From contig DDQE01000050.1 of NCBI GenBank assembly GCA_002342545.1, positions 44,365 through 108,364 on the forward strand: 64,000 nucleotides of DNA. The letters are read 5' to 3'. Both the position numbers and the translations under genes were made by a program. The notes below the pieces were generated by a model. That model saw nothing but the letters and a program-made list of their open reading frames with translations, ran no database searches and was not told the DNA's origin. Origin of the DNA: Caryophanales bacterium UBA2450 (GTDB lineage Bacteria; Bacillota_I; Bacilli_A; RFN20; CAG-826). This document shows positions 55,217 through 63,937 of this stretch, piece by piece; within the stretch, counting starts at the first letter, position 1; each line of letters opens with the position of its first letter.

Positions 55217-56824
55217 ATGGAAAATAAAAAACCAGTCATTCTTTGCATCATGGATGGTTATGGAATTAGACATAACCCAGTTGGCAACGCTGTTTACGAT
55301 GCCAAAAAGCCAAATCTAGATGCTTATTTTAAGAAATATTCTTATACAGAAATTAATGCTTCTGGAGAATATGTCGGACTTCCTGATGGACAAATGGGTA
55401 ACTCAGAAGTCGGACACATGAATATGGGAGCAGGAAGAATTGTTTATCAATCTTTAACCCTTATCAATAAGTCGATTAAAGATGGTGACTTCTTCAAAAA
55501 CGAGAAATATTTAGCTGCCATTGAACATGCGAAAAAACATCACTCAAAGTTACACATCTTTGGTTTAGTTAGTGATGGTGGAGTTCACTCTCACATCAAT
55601 CACATTTTAGCCATTATTGAACTCGCCGCTAAAAGTGGATTAGACGATGTCTATATGCACTGCTTTATGGATGGAAGAGATGTCGATCCTCAAGCTGGCG
55701 TTAAATATGTTGATATGATTCAAAAGAAAATGGATGAATTACATTTCGGTCATATTGCTGATATAGGCGGCAGATATTGGGGTATGGATAGAGACAAAAA
55801 CATGGATCGTGTCGATGTGCATTATCGCTTAATGGTTGATCACGACGGACCAAGTTTTGATGATTATCATGACTTCTTCAAATATGAATATAACGAAGAA
55901 TTACCAAAATTAGGTAAGGCTAGTAGTGATGAATTTTTAATTCCTCACTATAATAGTAAAGTTGATGGTAGAATCTCTGATAATGATGCGATTATCTTTA
56001 TGAATTATCGTCCAGATAGAGCGATTCAAATTTCTACCTTATTTACTAATCCAGATTTCTATGAACATCCTATTAAAAAGGAAGACGGCTCATTAGCCTG
56101 GAAACCTTATAAACCTGCTCATCCTTTAAAAAACATTTTCTATGTTTGCACTATGAAATACGCTGATAGTGTTAAGGGTGTGATTGCTTTTGAACCTCAA
56201 AAATTAAATAACATCTTGGGTCAATATTTAGCTGATCAAGGATTTACTCAATTAAGAATTGCGGAAACTGAAAAATATGCTCACGTGACTTTCTTCTTTG
56301 ATGGAACTATGAATTTTGATGGTGTGGAACGTCCTGAACTTAAAGGATGTAGAAGAGTTTTAATTAATTCTCCAAAAGTTCCTACCTATGATATGCAGCC
56401 AGAAATGAGTGCACCATTAGTGCTTGAAGCTTTGCTTAAAGAATTAAATAAACATGATTTAGATGTTGTCATCTTAAACTTTGCTAACTGTGATATGGTT
56501 GGTCATACTGCAGTTCATGATGCTTGTGTTAAAGCAGTGGAAACTGTCGACCACTGCGTTGGTGAAATCATCAAGTGGTGTGATGAAAATGGTGGAACTC
56601 TTTTAGTCACAGCAGACCATGGTAACGCCGAAGAAATCTTAGATGAAAATGGTAAGCCAATGACGGCTCATACCACTAACTTAGTGCCATTCTGTATCAA
56701 TAAAGTCGGTTTAAAACTTAGACAAAAAGAAGGTAAGTTAGCAGATATCGCTCCTACTATTTTAGAATTACTTGGAGTGGAGCAACCAAAAGAAATGACA
56801 GGTGTGTCATTAATTGAGAAATAA
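55217..56824 (+). CDS. gpmI: 2,3-bisphosphoglycerate-independent phosphoglycerate mutase
   Basis: Manganese-dependent glycolytic enzyme. The start at ATG 55217 (535 residues) is preceded by AAAGGA at 8 bases; the in-frame TTG 18 bases earlier lies before that site. Motifs: CIMDGYGI, catalytic Ser63 in GNSEVGHMNMGAGR, DGRDVDP, NYRPDRAIQ, FANCDMVGHT and TADHGNAEE. Confidence 0.96.
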   Translation: MENKKPVILCIMDGYGIRHNPVGNAVYDAKKPNLDAYFKKYSYTEINASGEYVGLPDGQMGNSEVGHMNMGAGRIVYQSLTLINKSIKDGDFFKNEKYLAAIEHAKKHHSKLHIFGLVSDGGVHSHINHILAIIELAAKSGLDDVYMHCFMDGRDVDPQAGVKYVDMIQKKMDELHFGHIADIGGRYWGMDRDKNMDRVDVHYRLMVDHDGPSFDDYHDFFKYEYNEELPKLGKASSDEFLIPHYNSKVDGRISDNDAIIFMNYRPDRAIQISTLFTNPDFYEHPIKKEDGSLAWKPYKPAHPLKNIFYVCTMKYADSVKGVIAFEPQKLNNILGQYLADQGFTQLRIAETEKYAHVTFFFDGTMNFDGVERPELKGCRRVLINSPKVPTYDMQPEMSAPLVLEALLKELNKHDLDVVILNFANCDMVGHTAVHDACVKAVETVDHCVGEIIKWCDENGGTLLVTADHGNAEEILDENGKPMTAHTTNLVPFCINKVGLKLRQKEGKLADIAPTILELLGVEQPKEMTGVSLIEK

Positions 56825-56835
56825 GGAGATTATCT

Positions 56836-58545
56836 ATGAAGGATAAAAACTTAAAATTTGAAGAATACCCATTAAGAGTACCTACTGAAAAAAGAACCAT
56901 CAATAAGATGGAATCTTTAATCAAGGATTTAGAAGAATGTGGCAGTGCTCTTACTGCTAAACTTGCAGTGAAACACTGGAATAAATATATGTCCGAACTT
57001 TCTACAGATGTTGGAGTTATTTCGGTTAGATATTCTCTAGACACTAGAAACAAAATCTATAAGAATGCTCAAGACAAAGTTGATGAACTTAGCCCTGTAT
57101 TTTCTAAATACTCCAATGAATTTGAAAAGATTCTCTTAAAAGCTAAATATCGTAAAGATCTTGAAAAGATATACGGCAAATACCTATTTAAGATATTTGA
57201 AAATAATCAAAAATCTTTTGATCCTAAAATTATTCCTGATTTAATCGAAGAGAATAAATTAACTTCCAAATATGATGAAGTATTAGGAACCGCTCAAATC
57301 GAATTTAGAGGACAAGTTTATAACTTATCTCAACTTGGAAAATTCATGTCCGATAAAGATAGAGAAACTAGAAAAGAAGCGAGTATCGCAATGGACAAAT
57401 GGATGGGCGAACATGAAAAAGAAATCGCTGATATCTATGATAAATTAGTCCATCTAAGAGACGGCATGGCCAAAAAACTTGGTTATAAAAACTTTGTTGA
57501 ACTTGGCTATATTAGATTAGGAAGAACCGACTATAACGCTAAAATGGTGAAAGGTTATAGAGACCAAATTAGAAAAGAAGTAGTCCCAATTGCTCAAAAA
57601 CTTTATAAAGCGCAAATGAAAGGATTAGGAATTAAAGACCCACAAACATTTGACTATAATCTTAAATTTTTAAGTGGCAATCCTACTCCAGTTGGAGATT
57701 CTAAAGTCTTAGTAGGACATGCTAAAACAATGTATGAAAAGATGTCAAAAGAATCCGCTGATTTTATTAATTTAATGATTAATAATCACTTAATGGATTT
57801 AGATGCTAGAGCTGGTAAAGCTCCTGGAGGATATTGTACTTATTTCTCAGAATATAAGACTCCATTTATATTCTCTAACTTTAACGGCACTGAAGGGGAT
57901 GTTAATGTTCTTTGTCACGAAGGAGGTCACGCTTTCCAAGCTTACCTCAGTAGTGGAATTAAAATTCCTGAATATCAAAACCCTACTTTAGAGAGCTGTG
58001 AAATTCACTCTATGAGTATGGAATTCTTCACTTGGCCATATATGGATTTATTCTTTGGCAAAGATGCTGAAAAATATAAATATTCTCACTTAAGTGATGC
58101 GATTGAATTCTTACCATATGGCATTACCATTGATGAATTCCAACACTGGGTTTATGAACATCCAAATGCCACTCATGAAGAAAGATGCGCTAAATATAAA
58201 GAAATTGAATCCATCAATCTTCCACATAATCGATATGATTATTGCCCAACTCTTGCAAAAGGAACTAGATGGATGAGACAATCCCATGTCTTTGGAACCC
58301 CATTCTATTACATTGATTACACTTTAGCCCAAGTCGTGGCTTTCCAATTCTTAGCGGAAGATCTTAAAAACCATGAAAAAGCTTGGAAGAAATATGTGAA
58401 ACTCTGTAAATTAGGTGGAACGTTGCCATTTACTGGTTTATTAGAAAAAGTACATTTAAGAAATCCATTTGAAGAAGGAAATGTGAAGAAAAATATTCAC
58501 CCGCTTCTTAAAGTTCTTAAAGAGTTTGATACGTCAAAATTCTAA
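56836..58545 (+). CDS. M3-family oligoendopeptidase
   Basis: Cytoplasmic zinc peptidase (569 residues, no signal peptide), thimet/PepF type. The zinc site is LCHEGGHAFQAY (His361, Glu362, His365), with the second glutamate in the downstream ESCEIHSMSMEF block. It probably degrades imported or endogenous peptides. It starts 11 bases after gpmI, with AAGGAG before the ATG. Confidence 0.92.
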   Translation: MKDKNLKFEEYPLRVPTEKRTINKMESLIKDLEECGSALTAKLAVKHWNKYMSELSTDVGVISVRYSLDTRNKIYKNAQDKVDELSPVFSKYSNEFEKILLKAKYRKDLEKIYGKYLFKIFENNQKSFDPKIIPDLIEENKLTSKYDEVLGTAQIEFRGQVYNLSQLGKFMSDKDRETRKEASIAMDKWMGEHEKEIADIYDKLVHLRDGMAKKLGYKNFVELGYIRLGRTDYNAKMVKGYRDQIRKEVVPIAQKLYKAQMKGLGIKDPQTFDYNLKFLSGNPTPVGDSKVLVGHAKTMYEKMSKESADFINLMINNHLMDLDARAGKAPGGYCTYFSEYKTPFIFSNFNGTEGDVNVLCHEGGHAFQAYLSSGIKIPEYQNPTLESCEIHSMSMEFFTWPYMDLFFGKDAEKYKYSHLSDAIEFLPYGITIDEFQHWVYEHPNATHEERCAKYKEIESINLPHNRYDYCPTLAKGTRWMRQSHVFGTPFYYIDYTLAQVVAFQFLAEDLKNHEKAWKKYVKLCKLGGTLPFTGLLEKVHLRNPFEEGNVKKNIHPLLKVLKEFDTSKF

Positions 58546-58551
58546 CATAAG

Positions 58552-58583
58552 AAAAGCGCAGGATTTGAATGACCTGCGCTTTT
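58552..58583. terminator. Bidirectional terminator between the M3 peptidase and RhuM/PLD genes
   Basis: 11-bp perfect stem AAAAGCGCAGG / CCTGCGCTTTT with a 10-base loop; Ts follow on each strand. Confidence 0.9.
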
Positions 58584-58586
58584 ACT

Positions 58587-59816
58587 TTAGTTAAGATGAG
58601 ATAATATTGCTTCAACAAGTTCATTGGTTTCAATTTTTATTATTCCAAATGTCTTAGTTCCGGCATGATTTAATGATGAACCAATTGAATAACATTCTTT
58701 ATCATCAATTATTATAAAACGATCATGGAAATCATTATTATCGATTACTGTGATTTTTCCATATTGGATGATAAATTTGTTAATTTCTCCAATTGATAAA
58801 GCTGAAAAGCGAGATTTATAAATTATTCTGTCAACTTTAGGAGATACTTTTTTCAAAAAAATCAAGCTTTGATAATCAAAATATGGATCGATAATTATTA
58901 TTTTATTATTCGCTTTAGAAACAATTGAAGATATTAATTCATAAGCATCGAACACTTCTCCTTTGAAAACAATTTTCTCTTTTACATAAGAATTGTCTTT
59001 TACGATGCTTTCAATCTTGTTTTTTAAACTATAAATCTCATTTTCAAGTCTTAGAAAATTATCGGCAGTAACTATCGCTCTACTTTCGTTAATAGCGTAT
59101 CCTTTGATCATATATTCTTTTAGGACATTGGATACCCATTTTCTAAATTCTATTGCTCTTTTGCCTTTGATTCTATACCCGATTGCTAATATCATATCTA
59201 GGTTATATTGCTGCACTAAATATTGTTTGTTATCTTGGGCAGTACTTAAGAAATCCTTAATAACTGAATTAGGATCCAATTCATTATCACTAAGAATGTT
59301 TTTTATGTGCATCGATATATTGCTTACGGTTGTCTCAAATAATAGTGATATTTGAACTTGAGTAAGCCAAACAGTTTCTTCTTTGGGAGAGACACTAACA
59401 TCAAGCTTTATAGTCCCATTATCAAAGATAATGATATTATTATTTTCAGAATTGTTGTCGGATTCTTTATATCTTTGGTTTTTGATTATAAAATTTTCAA
59501 AAGTTCTAAAATGTTTGCCTTTTAGCTCTTTTTCAATTTCGATAATAAAACTGTTTCCATACAATGTGATTGGTCTTGTTTTGTGAGATAAACGCAAGAT
59601 AAAATCATTTTTTGATTTTTTCTCGCTGGATAAAATCACATCACTTTCGATTAGATTGTAGGTTGACTTAATAACTCGTCTAGCAGTAGCAATGCTGACA
59701 TCAAAAAGTTTTGCTATCTCGTTTGCTGATAGCCAGATAGTGCCGTCTTCGACAGACACTCTTACATCAAGAGAAAAGTCTCCATCAGTAAATTTAATTG
59801 TTTTAAAATTGTCCAT
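58587..59816 (-). CDS. Double RhuM-like domain protein with C-terminal PLD-like domain
   Basis: The 409-residue protein has two related N-terminal modules: residues 5-115 (DGTIWLSANEIAKLFDVSIATARRVIK) and 127-245 (EETVWLTQVQISLLFETTVSNISMHI, then QQYNLDMILAIGYRIKGKRAIEFRKW). The second is a clear RhuM-family domain; the first looks like a diverged copy with a helix-turn-helix. A coiled segment (about 250-285) leads to a PLD-like domain (about 290-405) with HDRFIIID (His364, Asp371) and SIGSSLNHAG. Only one HKD-like motif is present, so an active enzyme would need a dimer. RhuM genes lie in pathogenicity islands and phage-related loci; function here is unknown, a defence or regulatory role being inference. 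AGGAGGT lies 4-5 bases before the ATG. Confidence 0.8.
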   Translation of the reverse strand: MDNFKTIKFTDGDFSLDVRVSVEDGTIWLSANEIAKLFDVSIATARRVIKSTYNLIESDVILSSEKKSKNDFILRLSHKTRPITLYGNSFIIEIEKELKGKHFRTFENFIIKNQRYKESDNNSENNNIIIFDNGTIKLDVSVSPKEETVWLTQVQISLLFETTVSNISMHIKNILSDNELDPNSVIKDFLSTAQDNKQYLVQQYNLDMILAIGYRIKGKRAIEFRKWVSNVLKEYMIKGYAINESRAIVTADNFLRLENEIYSLKNKIESIVKDNSYVKEKIVFKGEVFDAYELISSIVSKANNKIIIIDPYFDYQSLIFLKKVSPKVDRIIYKSRFSALSIGEINKFIIQYGKITVIDNNDFHDRFIIIDDKECYSIGSSLNHAGTKTFGIIKIETNELVEAILSHLN

Positions 59817-59849
59817 ATGGACCTCCTATTTCTGTAGAAAGGAAAATAA

Positions 59850-59942
59850 GGATTAACCAAACAATCCTTCAAATATCTATTTCCATCCCAAGAAGATCCT
59901 TATGATCTTGCTACATTTATATTATAGCATTCTATGCTATAA
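59850..59942 (-). promoter_or_regulatory. Palindromic promoter and structured leader of the RhuM/PLD gene
   Basis: A perfect dyad, TTATAGCAT-TCT-ATGCTATAA (59922-59942), overlaps a minus-strand TATAAT box (59921-59926). The roughly 100-base leader then carries two hairpins: AAGATC / GATCTT near 59893-59909 and AGGATT / AATCCT near 59850-59870. The dyad is placed where a repressor would block transcription; the gene product itself, with its helix-turn-helix, is a candidate. Confidence 0.55.
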
Positions 59943-60008
59943 GAGTATAGTATTATTTTCTAAAAATTGAAAAAAATACAGTACACATAGTGTACTGTAG
60001 CAATCTAA

Positions 60009-60094
60009 TGGTGCGCGGGATGAGAATCGAACTCACACATCTTGCGATATACGCCCCTCAAACGTACGCGTCTACCAGTTCCGCCACCTGCGCA
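60009..60094 (-). tRNA. tRNA-Leu (anticodon GAG)
   Basis: Class II cloverleaf, acceptor TGCGCAGG / CCCGCGCA, anticodon loop TTGAGGG giving GAG, T-loop TTCGATT, encoded CCA. It is a lone tRNA gene with its own promoter. Confidence 0.92.
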
Positions 60095-60112
60095 TTTTCA
60101 AGTTGCTTGATT

Positions 60113-60141
60113 ATTGTAAGAAAAATAATGATAAAAGACAA
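60113..60141 (-). promoter_or_regulatory. Promoter of tRNA-Leu(GAG)
   Basis: On the minus strand, TTGTCT, 17 bases, TACAAT; start predicted about 12 bases before the tRNA. Confidence 0.7.
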
Positions 60142-60199
60142 GTGATTTTTAGTCTTATATTTGTTAAAATATGTATCGCTATAAAGAAGGTAAACAAAA

Positions 60200-60772
60200 A
60201 TGAAAGAAATATTAGTCGAAACTAGTGCACGTCATATTCACGTCACTGAAGAACAATTTAAAATCTTATTTGGTGAAGATGCCAAACTCGAAGTCAGAGC
60301 ACCTTTATCTCAACCAGGTCAATTTGTTTCTTTTTCTAGATTAGATATCGTTGGACCTAAAAAGACTATTCCTAATGTCTCAATTCTTGGTCCATTTAGA
60401 AAAGCTGGACAAGTTGAAGTATCTGCAACTGACGCAAGAACTTTAGGAGTTCCTGCAGTGGTTAGAGAATCTGGCGATTTAGCCGGTTCCCCAGCTATTA
60501 AATTAGTGGGTCCTGCTGGAGAAGTGGAATTATCTGAAGGCTGCATCGTTGCGAAAAGACATATTCATATGACTCCAAAAGATGCTGAAGAATTTGGCGT
60601 TAAAAACGGCGAAATTGTTAAAGTTGAAGTAAATAATCCAGGTAGAAGCTTAATTTTTGGAGATGTCGTAGTGAGAGTTAGAGATGATTTTGCTCTAGCA
60701 ATGCACATTGACACCGATGAAAGTAACGCTGCTGGCTGTGCCGGAACAGTTTATGGGAGAATTGTTAAATAA
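60200..60772 (+). CDS. pduL: PduL-type phosphate acyltransferase
   Basis: Converts acyl-CoA and phosphate to acyl-phosphate. The 190-residue protein has two homologous halves with histidine motifs ETSARHIHVT and AKRHIHMTPKDAEEFGV, which bind zinc. It lacks the N-terminal encapsulation peptide of microcompartment PduL (it begins MKEILVETSARHIH), so it is probably the cytosolic acetate-forming type. AAGAAGG precedes the ATG. The stop overlaps the next start by one base. Confidence 0.93.
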   Translation: MKEILVETSARHIHVTEEQFKILFGEDAKLEVRAPLSQPGQFVSFSRLDIVGPKKTIPNVSILGPFRKAGQVEVSATDARTLGVPAVVRESGDLAGSPAIKLVGPAGEVELSEGCIVAKRHIHMTPKDAEEFGVKNGEIVKVEVNNPGRSLIFGDVVVRVRDDFALAMHIDTDESNAAGCAGTVYGRIVK

Positions 60773-61020
60773 TGGAAACCATCCATTACTATCCTAAAGG
60801 AACTTGTTCAGTTGAGATGTTTATCGACCATCAAGATGGCATTATTCAACAAGTAAAAATTATCCGTGGCTGTAGGGGAAACACTCAAGGTTTAGCGGCT
60901 TTACTTGTAGGCATGCCACTAGAAGAAGCTTATAAACGTCTTAACGGGATTCAATGTCGTAACGGCACAAGTTGTCCAGATCAATTAGCCCAAGCTATTA
61001 AACAATACTTGAATAAATAA
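60772..61020 (+). CDS. TSCPD-domain protein (TIGR03905-like)
   Basis: The 82-residue protein shows PKGTCSVEMFI, IRGCRGNTQGLAALL and the C-terminal CRNGTSCPDQLAQAI motif that names the family. The cysteines could bind metal, and a related segment occurs at the end of some class II ribonucleotide reductases. No function is known. Translation is coupled to pduL (TAATG). Confidence 0.85.
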   Translation: METIHYYPKGTCSVEMFIDHQDGIIQQVKIIRGCRGNTQGLAALLVGMPLEEAYKRLNGIQCRNGTSCPDQLAQAIKQYLNK

Positions 61021-61044
61021 TAATATTTATATAAGATATTAATG

Positions 61045-61144
61045 CTTATCCAGAATCGTGATAAAAAGGATGAAAAAACACGATAGCAACTCTCGGAAGA
61101 GTAAGTGCTCTCCTTAGCAAAGTCCCAGAACTTTGATCGATAAG
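61045..61144 (+). ncRNA. SAM riboswitch (S-box / SAM-I clan) of metK
   Basis: P1 pairs CTTATC (61045-61050) with GATAAG (61139-61144). P2 is ATCGTG / CACGAT (61055-61060, 61079-61084) enclosing GGATGAAA. The conserved GCAAC follows, then P3 ACTCT-CGGA-AGAGT, and P4 CAAAGT-CCCAGA-ACTTTG (61118-61135). Loop AAGGA (61066-61070) can pair with TCCTT (61111-61115), the family pseudoknot. It precedes metK and a terminator. P2 is short and the usual GGC-rich core is AU-shifted, so it is a divergent member. Confidence 0.82.
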
Positions 61145-61157
61145 TTGAGAAGAAAAT

Positions 61158-61191
61158 AACTTCTCCCAATTCTGGGGGAAGTTTTATTTTT
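61158..61191 (+). terminator. Riboswitch-controlled terminator of metK
   Basis: Stem AACTTCTCCC / GGGGGAAGTT (one G-U pair), loop AATTCT, then TTATTTTT. The alternative hairpin GAGAAG-AAAATAA-CTTCTC (starting at 61147) uses the terminator's 5' arm and serves as antiterminator. Confidence 0.88.
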
Positions 61192-61205
61192 AGAAGGTAA
61201 TCATC

Positions 61206-62369
61206 ATGAAAGAAAAAATCTTATTTACATCCGAATCTGTCTCTGAAGGTCATCCAGATAAAGTATGCGACCAAATCAGTGACGCAGTTTTAGATGCGTG
61301 TTTAAAAGTGGATCCTAATACCCATGTCGCTTGTGAGACTTTTGCGACTACTGATTTTATTCTTGTAGGAGGAGAAATTACTTGTAAGGAAAAAATGAAT
61401 ATTCCGCAAATTGTTAAAGATGTATTAAAGAAGATTGGTTATGATAAGCCTGAATATGGATGTGACTATCATACGATTGAAATCGTCGATAAGACAAAGC
61501 AACAATCCCCTGATATCAATCAAGGAGTAAATCAAAAGAAACCTGAAGATTTAGGAGCAGGTGACCAAGGATTAATGTTTGGCTATGCCACAAATGAAAC
61601 TAGTGGATATATGCCACTTGCAATCTCTATTGCTCATAAACTTGTTAGAGATGCTAGTGAAAAACGCCACAAAGGGCTATTTAAGGGTGCTAGACCAGAT
61701 ATGAAGAGTCAAGTGACTATCGATTACACTGACCCTAAACATATTCGTATCGATAACATGCTAATGTCGATCCAACATGATGAAGATGTTAACCTTGATG
61801 AATTTAAAGAATATATTCACAAAAACATCATGCAAGAGGTTGCTAAATCATTTGGTTTAAATACTGACTTTAAATATTTAATTAATCCAACTGGTAGATT
61901 TGTTTTAGGTGGCCCTGCTGGAGATACAGGTTTAACTGGTAGAAAAATAATTGTTGATACTTATGGTGGATCTGCAAACCATGGTGGAGGAGCTTTCTCA
62001 GGAAAAGACCCATCTAAAGTTGACCGTAGTGGAGCCTATATGGCTAGATATATCGCTAAAAACTTAGTGGCAGCAGGAGTAGCTGATCGCTTAGAAGTGC
62101 AGCTCTCTTATGCAATTGGAGTTAATTACCCATTAAGTATTGGAGTTAAAACTTTTAAGACTAGTAAATATCCAGACGAAAAGATTTTAGAAGTAATTCA
62201 TAAAGTATTTGATTGTCGTCCTGGAATGATTATTAAAAACTTCTCACTTAAAAGACCATCTTTTAAATATCAAGACATCTCAAACTATGGTCATTTTGGT
62301 CGTCCAGATATCGATTTACCTTGGGAAAAGCTTGATAAAGTTGACGAAATTAAAGAATTATTAAAATAG
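61206..62369 (+). CDS. metK: S-adenosylmethionine synthetase
   Basis: Makes SAM from methionine and ATP. Motifs: FTSESVSEGHPDKVCDQISDA, GAGDQGLMFGYA, GGPAGDTGLTGRKIIVDTYGG and GGGAFSGKDPSKVDRS. It has 387 residues. AGAAGG lies 8 bases before the ATG, after the riboswitch terminator. The stop codon TAG is immediately followed by the left end of an insertion sequence, so the native 3' region has been displaced. Confidence 0.97.
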   Translation: MKEKILFTSESVSEGHPDKVCDQISDAVLDACLKVDPNTHVACETFATTDFILVGGEITCKEKMNIPQIVKDVLKKIGYDKPEYGCDYHTIEIVDKTKQQSPDINQGVNQKKPEDLGAGDQGLMFGYATNETSGYMPLAISIAHKLVRDASEKRHKGLFKGARPDMKSQVTIDYTDPKHIRIDNMLMSIQHDEDVNLDEFKEYIHKNIMQEVAKSFGLNTDFKYLINPTGRFVLGGPAGDTGLTGRKIIVDTYGGSANHGGGAFSGKDPSKVDRSGAYMARYIAKNLVAAGVADRLEVQLSYAIGVNYPLSIGVKTFKTSKYPDEKILEVIHKVFDCRPGMIIKNFSLKRPSFKYQDISNYGHFGRPDIDLPWEKLDKVDEIKELLK

Positions 62370-62403
62370 GTTAATTGAATAATTAATTGCAACTTTCTCG
62401 AAA
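62370..62403 (+). repeat. IS left terminal inverted repeat
   Basis: 34 bp, an exact reverse complement of 63938-63971. A partial copy of its inner part (AATTGCAACTT) recurs at 62531-62541. Confidence 0.93.
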
Positions 62404-62411
62404 AAACAGTC

Positions 62412-62445
62412 TCGCGTACACGCATAATGCGAAGAGCGAGCTTTT
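62412..62445 (+). terminator. Hairpin with T-run inside the IS left end
   Basis: CTCGC pairs with GCGAG, and inside it CGCAT pairs with ATGCG, followed by CTTTTTTC. It would end transcripts entering from metK. Confidence 0.65.
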
Positions 62446-62587
62446 TTCTTGTTGAAAATAATAAAGATCGCTGGTTATATTATGATTAGAAAGCAAAGCA
62501 AAAGATGTTGCCTCTTGTTCTTGAACAAGTAATTGCAACTTCATGTTTCGAGACTAGCGATGCTTCCTAATTGACGTTAAACCGTGG

Positions 62588-63877
62588 TTACTTTTGCTTC
62601 AGTACTCGAGCGGTTAAATTAACGTCTTTTCTTTTGATTTCTTCAATTCCAAGTAATTTAACAATGTCATTTCCAAACTTTTCTTTCATTGCTTCGATTG
62701 GTGTTTTCCAATCTAGAGATTTTCTAGGATATGAATTTATATGCGAATTAATGATTTGTATGTCTTCCTCATTAATCGTGTCTAAAGTTTTGCCCTTCTT
62801 TCTGATATAGCGGAATAATTCATGATTTCTTTCACATTCTGCTTTATCGCTAGATCGATAAGTCCTGGTATAAAAAACTCGATACATTATTTCTCCATCT
62901 ATGTCATGTTCTAGTTCGGTTAGATTATCGAATTCTGTTCCATTGTCGCTTAATAAGACACGGAACACTTTAGAAAATCTTTCTTTTCCAAGCTTATTTC
63001 TAATTGCCATAAAAGCATTGTTAACTCTTAAGGCAGTTTTATTTAGCAAGAGAATATACATCTGAAAGTGGAGTGTGTCCGCATGGATTGTTAAAAGGCA
63101 TTTTTTATCATCTCTTTTTCCAAAAACTGTATCGCATTGAAATGTGACTGTCTTTGGATAAATCTTCATATAGTGAACATAATCATCATATAAGTGATCA
63201 ATCTTCTTTAAAGGATCATGGGAATAACTTCTAGGATAGTTATAATTATTTGAAGTAGTAATAGACAATTTTCTTCTTAAATCAATATTTTTAGCGGTCA
63301 ATAGACCTTTATCAATATAGCTTCTAAGAGTTTTTGAACATACTGGAAAATCTTTATTTGATGAATATGATTTAACTGCTTCTGGAGACTGTCCATTTAT
63401 TATCAGTGTAGATACATACTTATCAAATTTCCTTAATTCAGTCTCATCAAGTTTAATCTTTGTTTTGCCGTTTTTGAATCTCTTTTTAGCGGCATCATGA
63501 GCGATTTCTGGATGATAAATAAGATGTTCAAAATTACATTCTTTAATCCTTTCACAGAAGTTACATACCTCATATGGCTTTGTTATTAGTGAACAAGTCT
63601 TAGGAAGATACTTCATACAAACTTCCGGGCATCTACTTATTTTAGGACCACATATTGATGCATTTTTGCAAAGCCTAGTTTTGAATCCCCATCCAAATTG
63701 AGGGTGCTTATTTTCAACAACAGAGTTGAGAATAATTTCTCTATATATCGATGTCTTATTAAATCCAAGAATCCTTGCGATCTTGGGAATATTAAAGCCA
63801 AGAGACAAATACTTCAGTATTTTAAATCTATCAAAACTTGTAATATGTTTTTTGCTTCCTTTTTCGTGGTTTTCCAT
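62588..63877 (-). CDS. IS30-family transposase
   Basis: The 429-residue protein has an N-terminal helix-turn-helix (about 12-50, FDRFKILKYLSLGFNIPKIA), a cysteine-rich insert (about 70-114, ten Cys in pairs resembling a zinc-binding module) and a DDE integrase core: Asp249 in QCDTVFG, Asp311 in LSDNGTEF and Glu349 in KAECERNHEL. The start follows AGGAAGGAGGAAAG, a strong ribosome site; TATAAT at 63908-63913 is a likely -10 box. Confidence 0.93.
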   Translation of the reverse strand: MENHEKGSKKHITSFDRFKILKYLSLGFNIPKIARILGFNKTSIYREIILNSVVENKHPQFGWGFKTRLCKNASICGPKISRCPEVCMKYLPKTCSLITKPYEVCNFCERIKECNFEHLIYHPEIAHDAAKKRFKNGKTKIKLDETELRKFDKYVSTLIINGQSPEAVKSYSSNKDFPVCSKTLRSYIDKGLLTAKNIDLRRKLSITTSNNYNYPRSYSHDPLKKIDHLYDDYVHYMKIYPKTVTFQCDTVFGKRDDKKCLLTIHADTLHFQMYILLLNKTALRVNNAFMAIRNKLGKERFSKVFRVLLSDNGTEFDNLTELEHDIDGEIMYRVFYTRTYRSSDKAECERNHELFRYIRKKGKTLDTINEEDIQIINSHINSYPRKSLDWKTPIEAMKEKFGNDIVKLLGIEEIKRKDVNLTARVLKQK

Positions 63878-63890
63878 CTTTCCTCCTTCC

Positions 63891-63901
63891 TAGGAAGCAT
63901 C
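63891..63901. repeat. Subterminal inverted repeat of the IS (right copy)
   Basis: TAGGAAGCATC here is the reverse complement of GATGCTTCCTA at 62559-62569, so an 11-bp pair brackets the transposase gene inside the terminal repeats. Confidence 0.6.
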
Positions 63902-63937
63902 ATAAATATTATACTGAAAAGGTAATTTAAACTTATA

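Noticed and set aside
62571..62810. A plus-strand frame at the end of the IS
   Set aside because: It is antisense to the conserved C-terminal part of the transposase.
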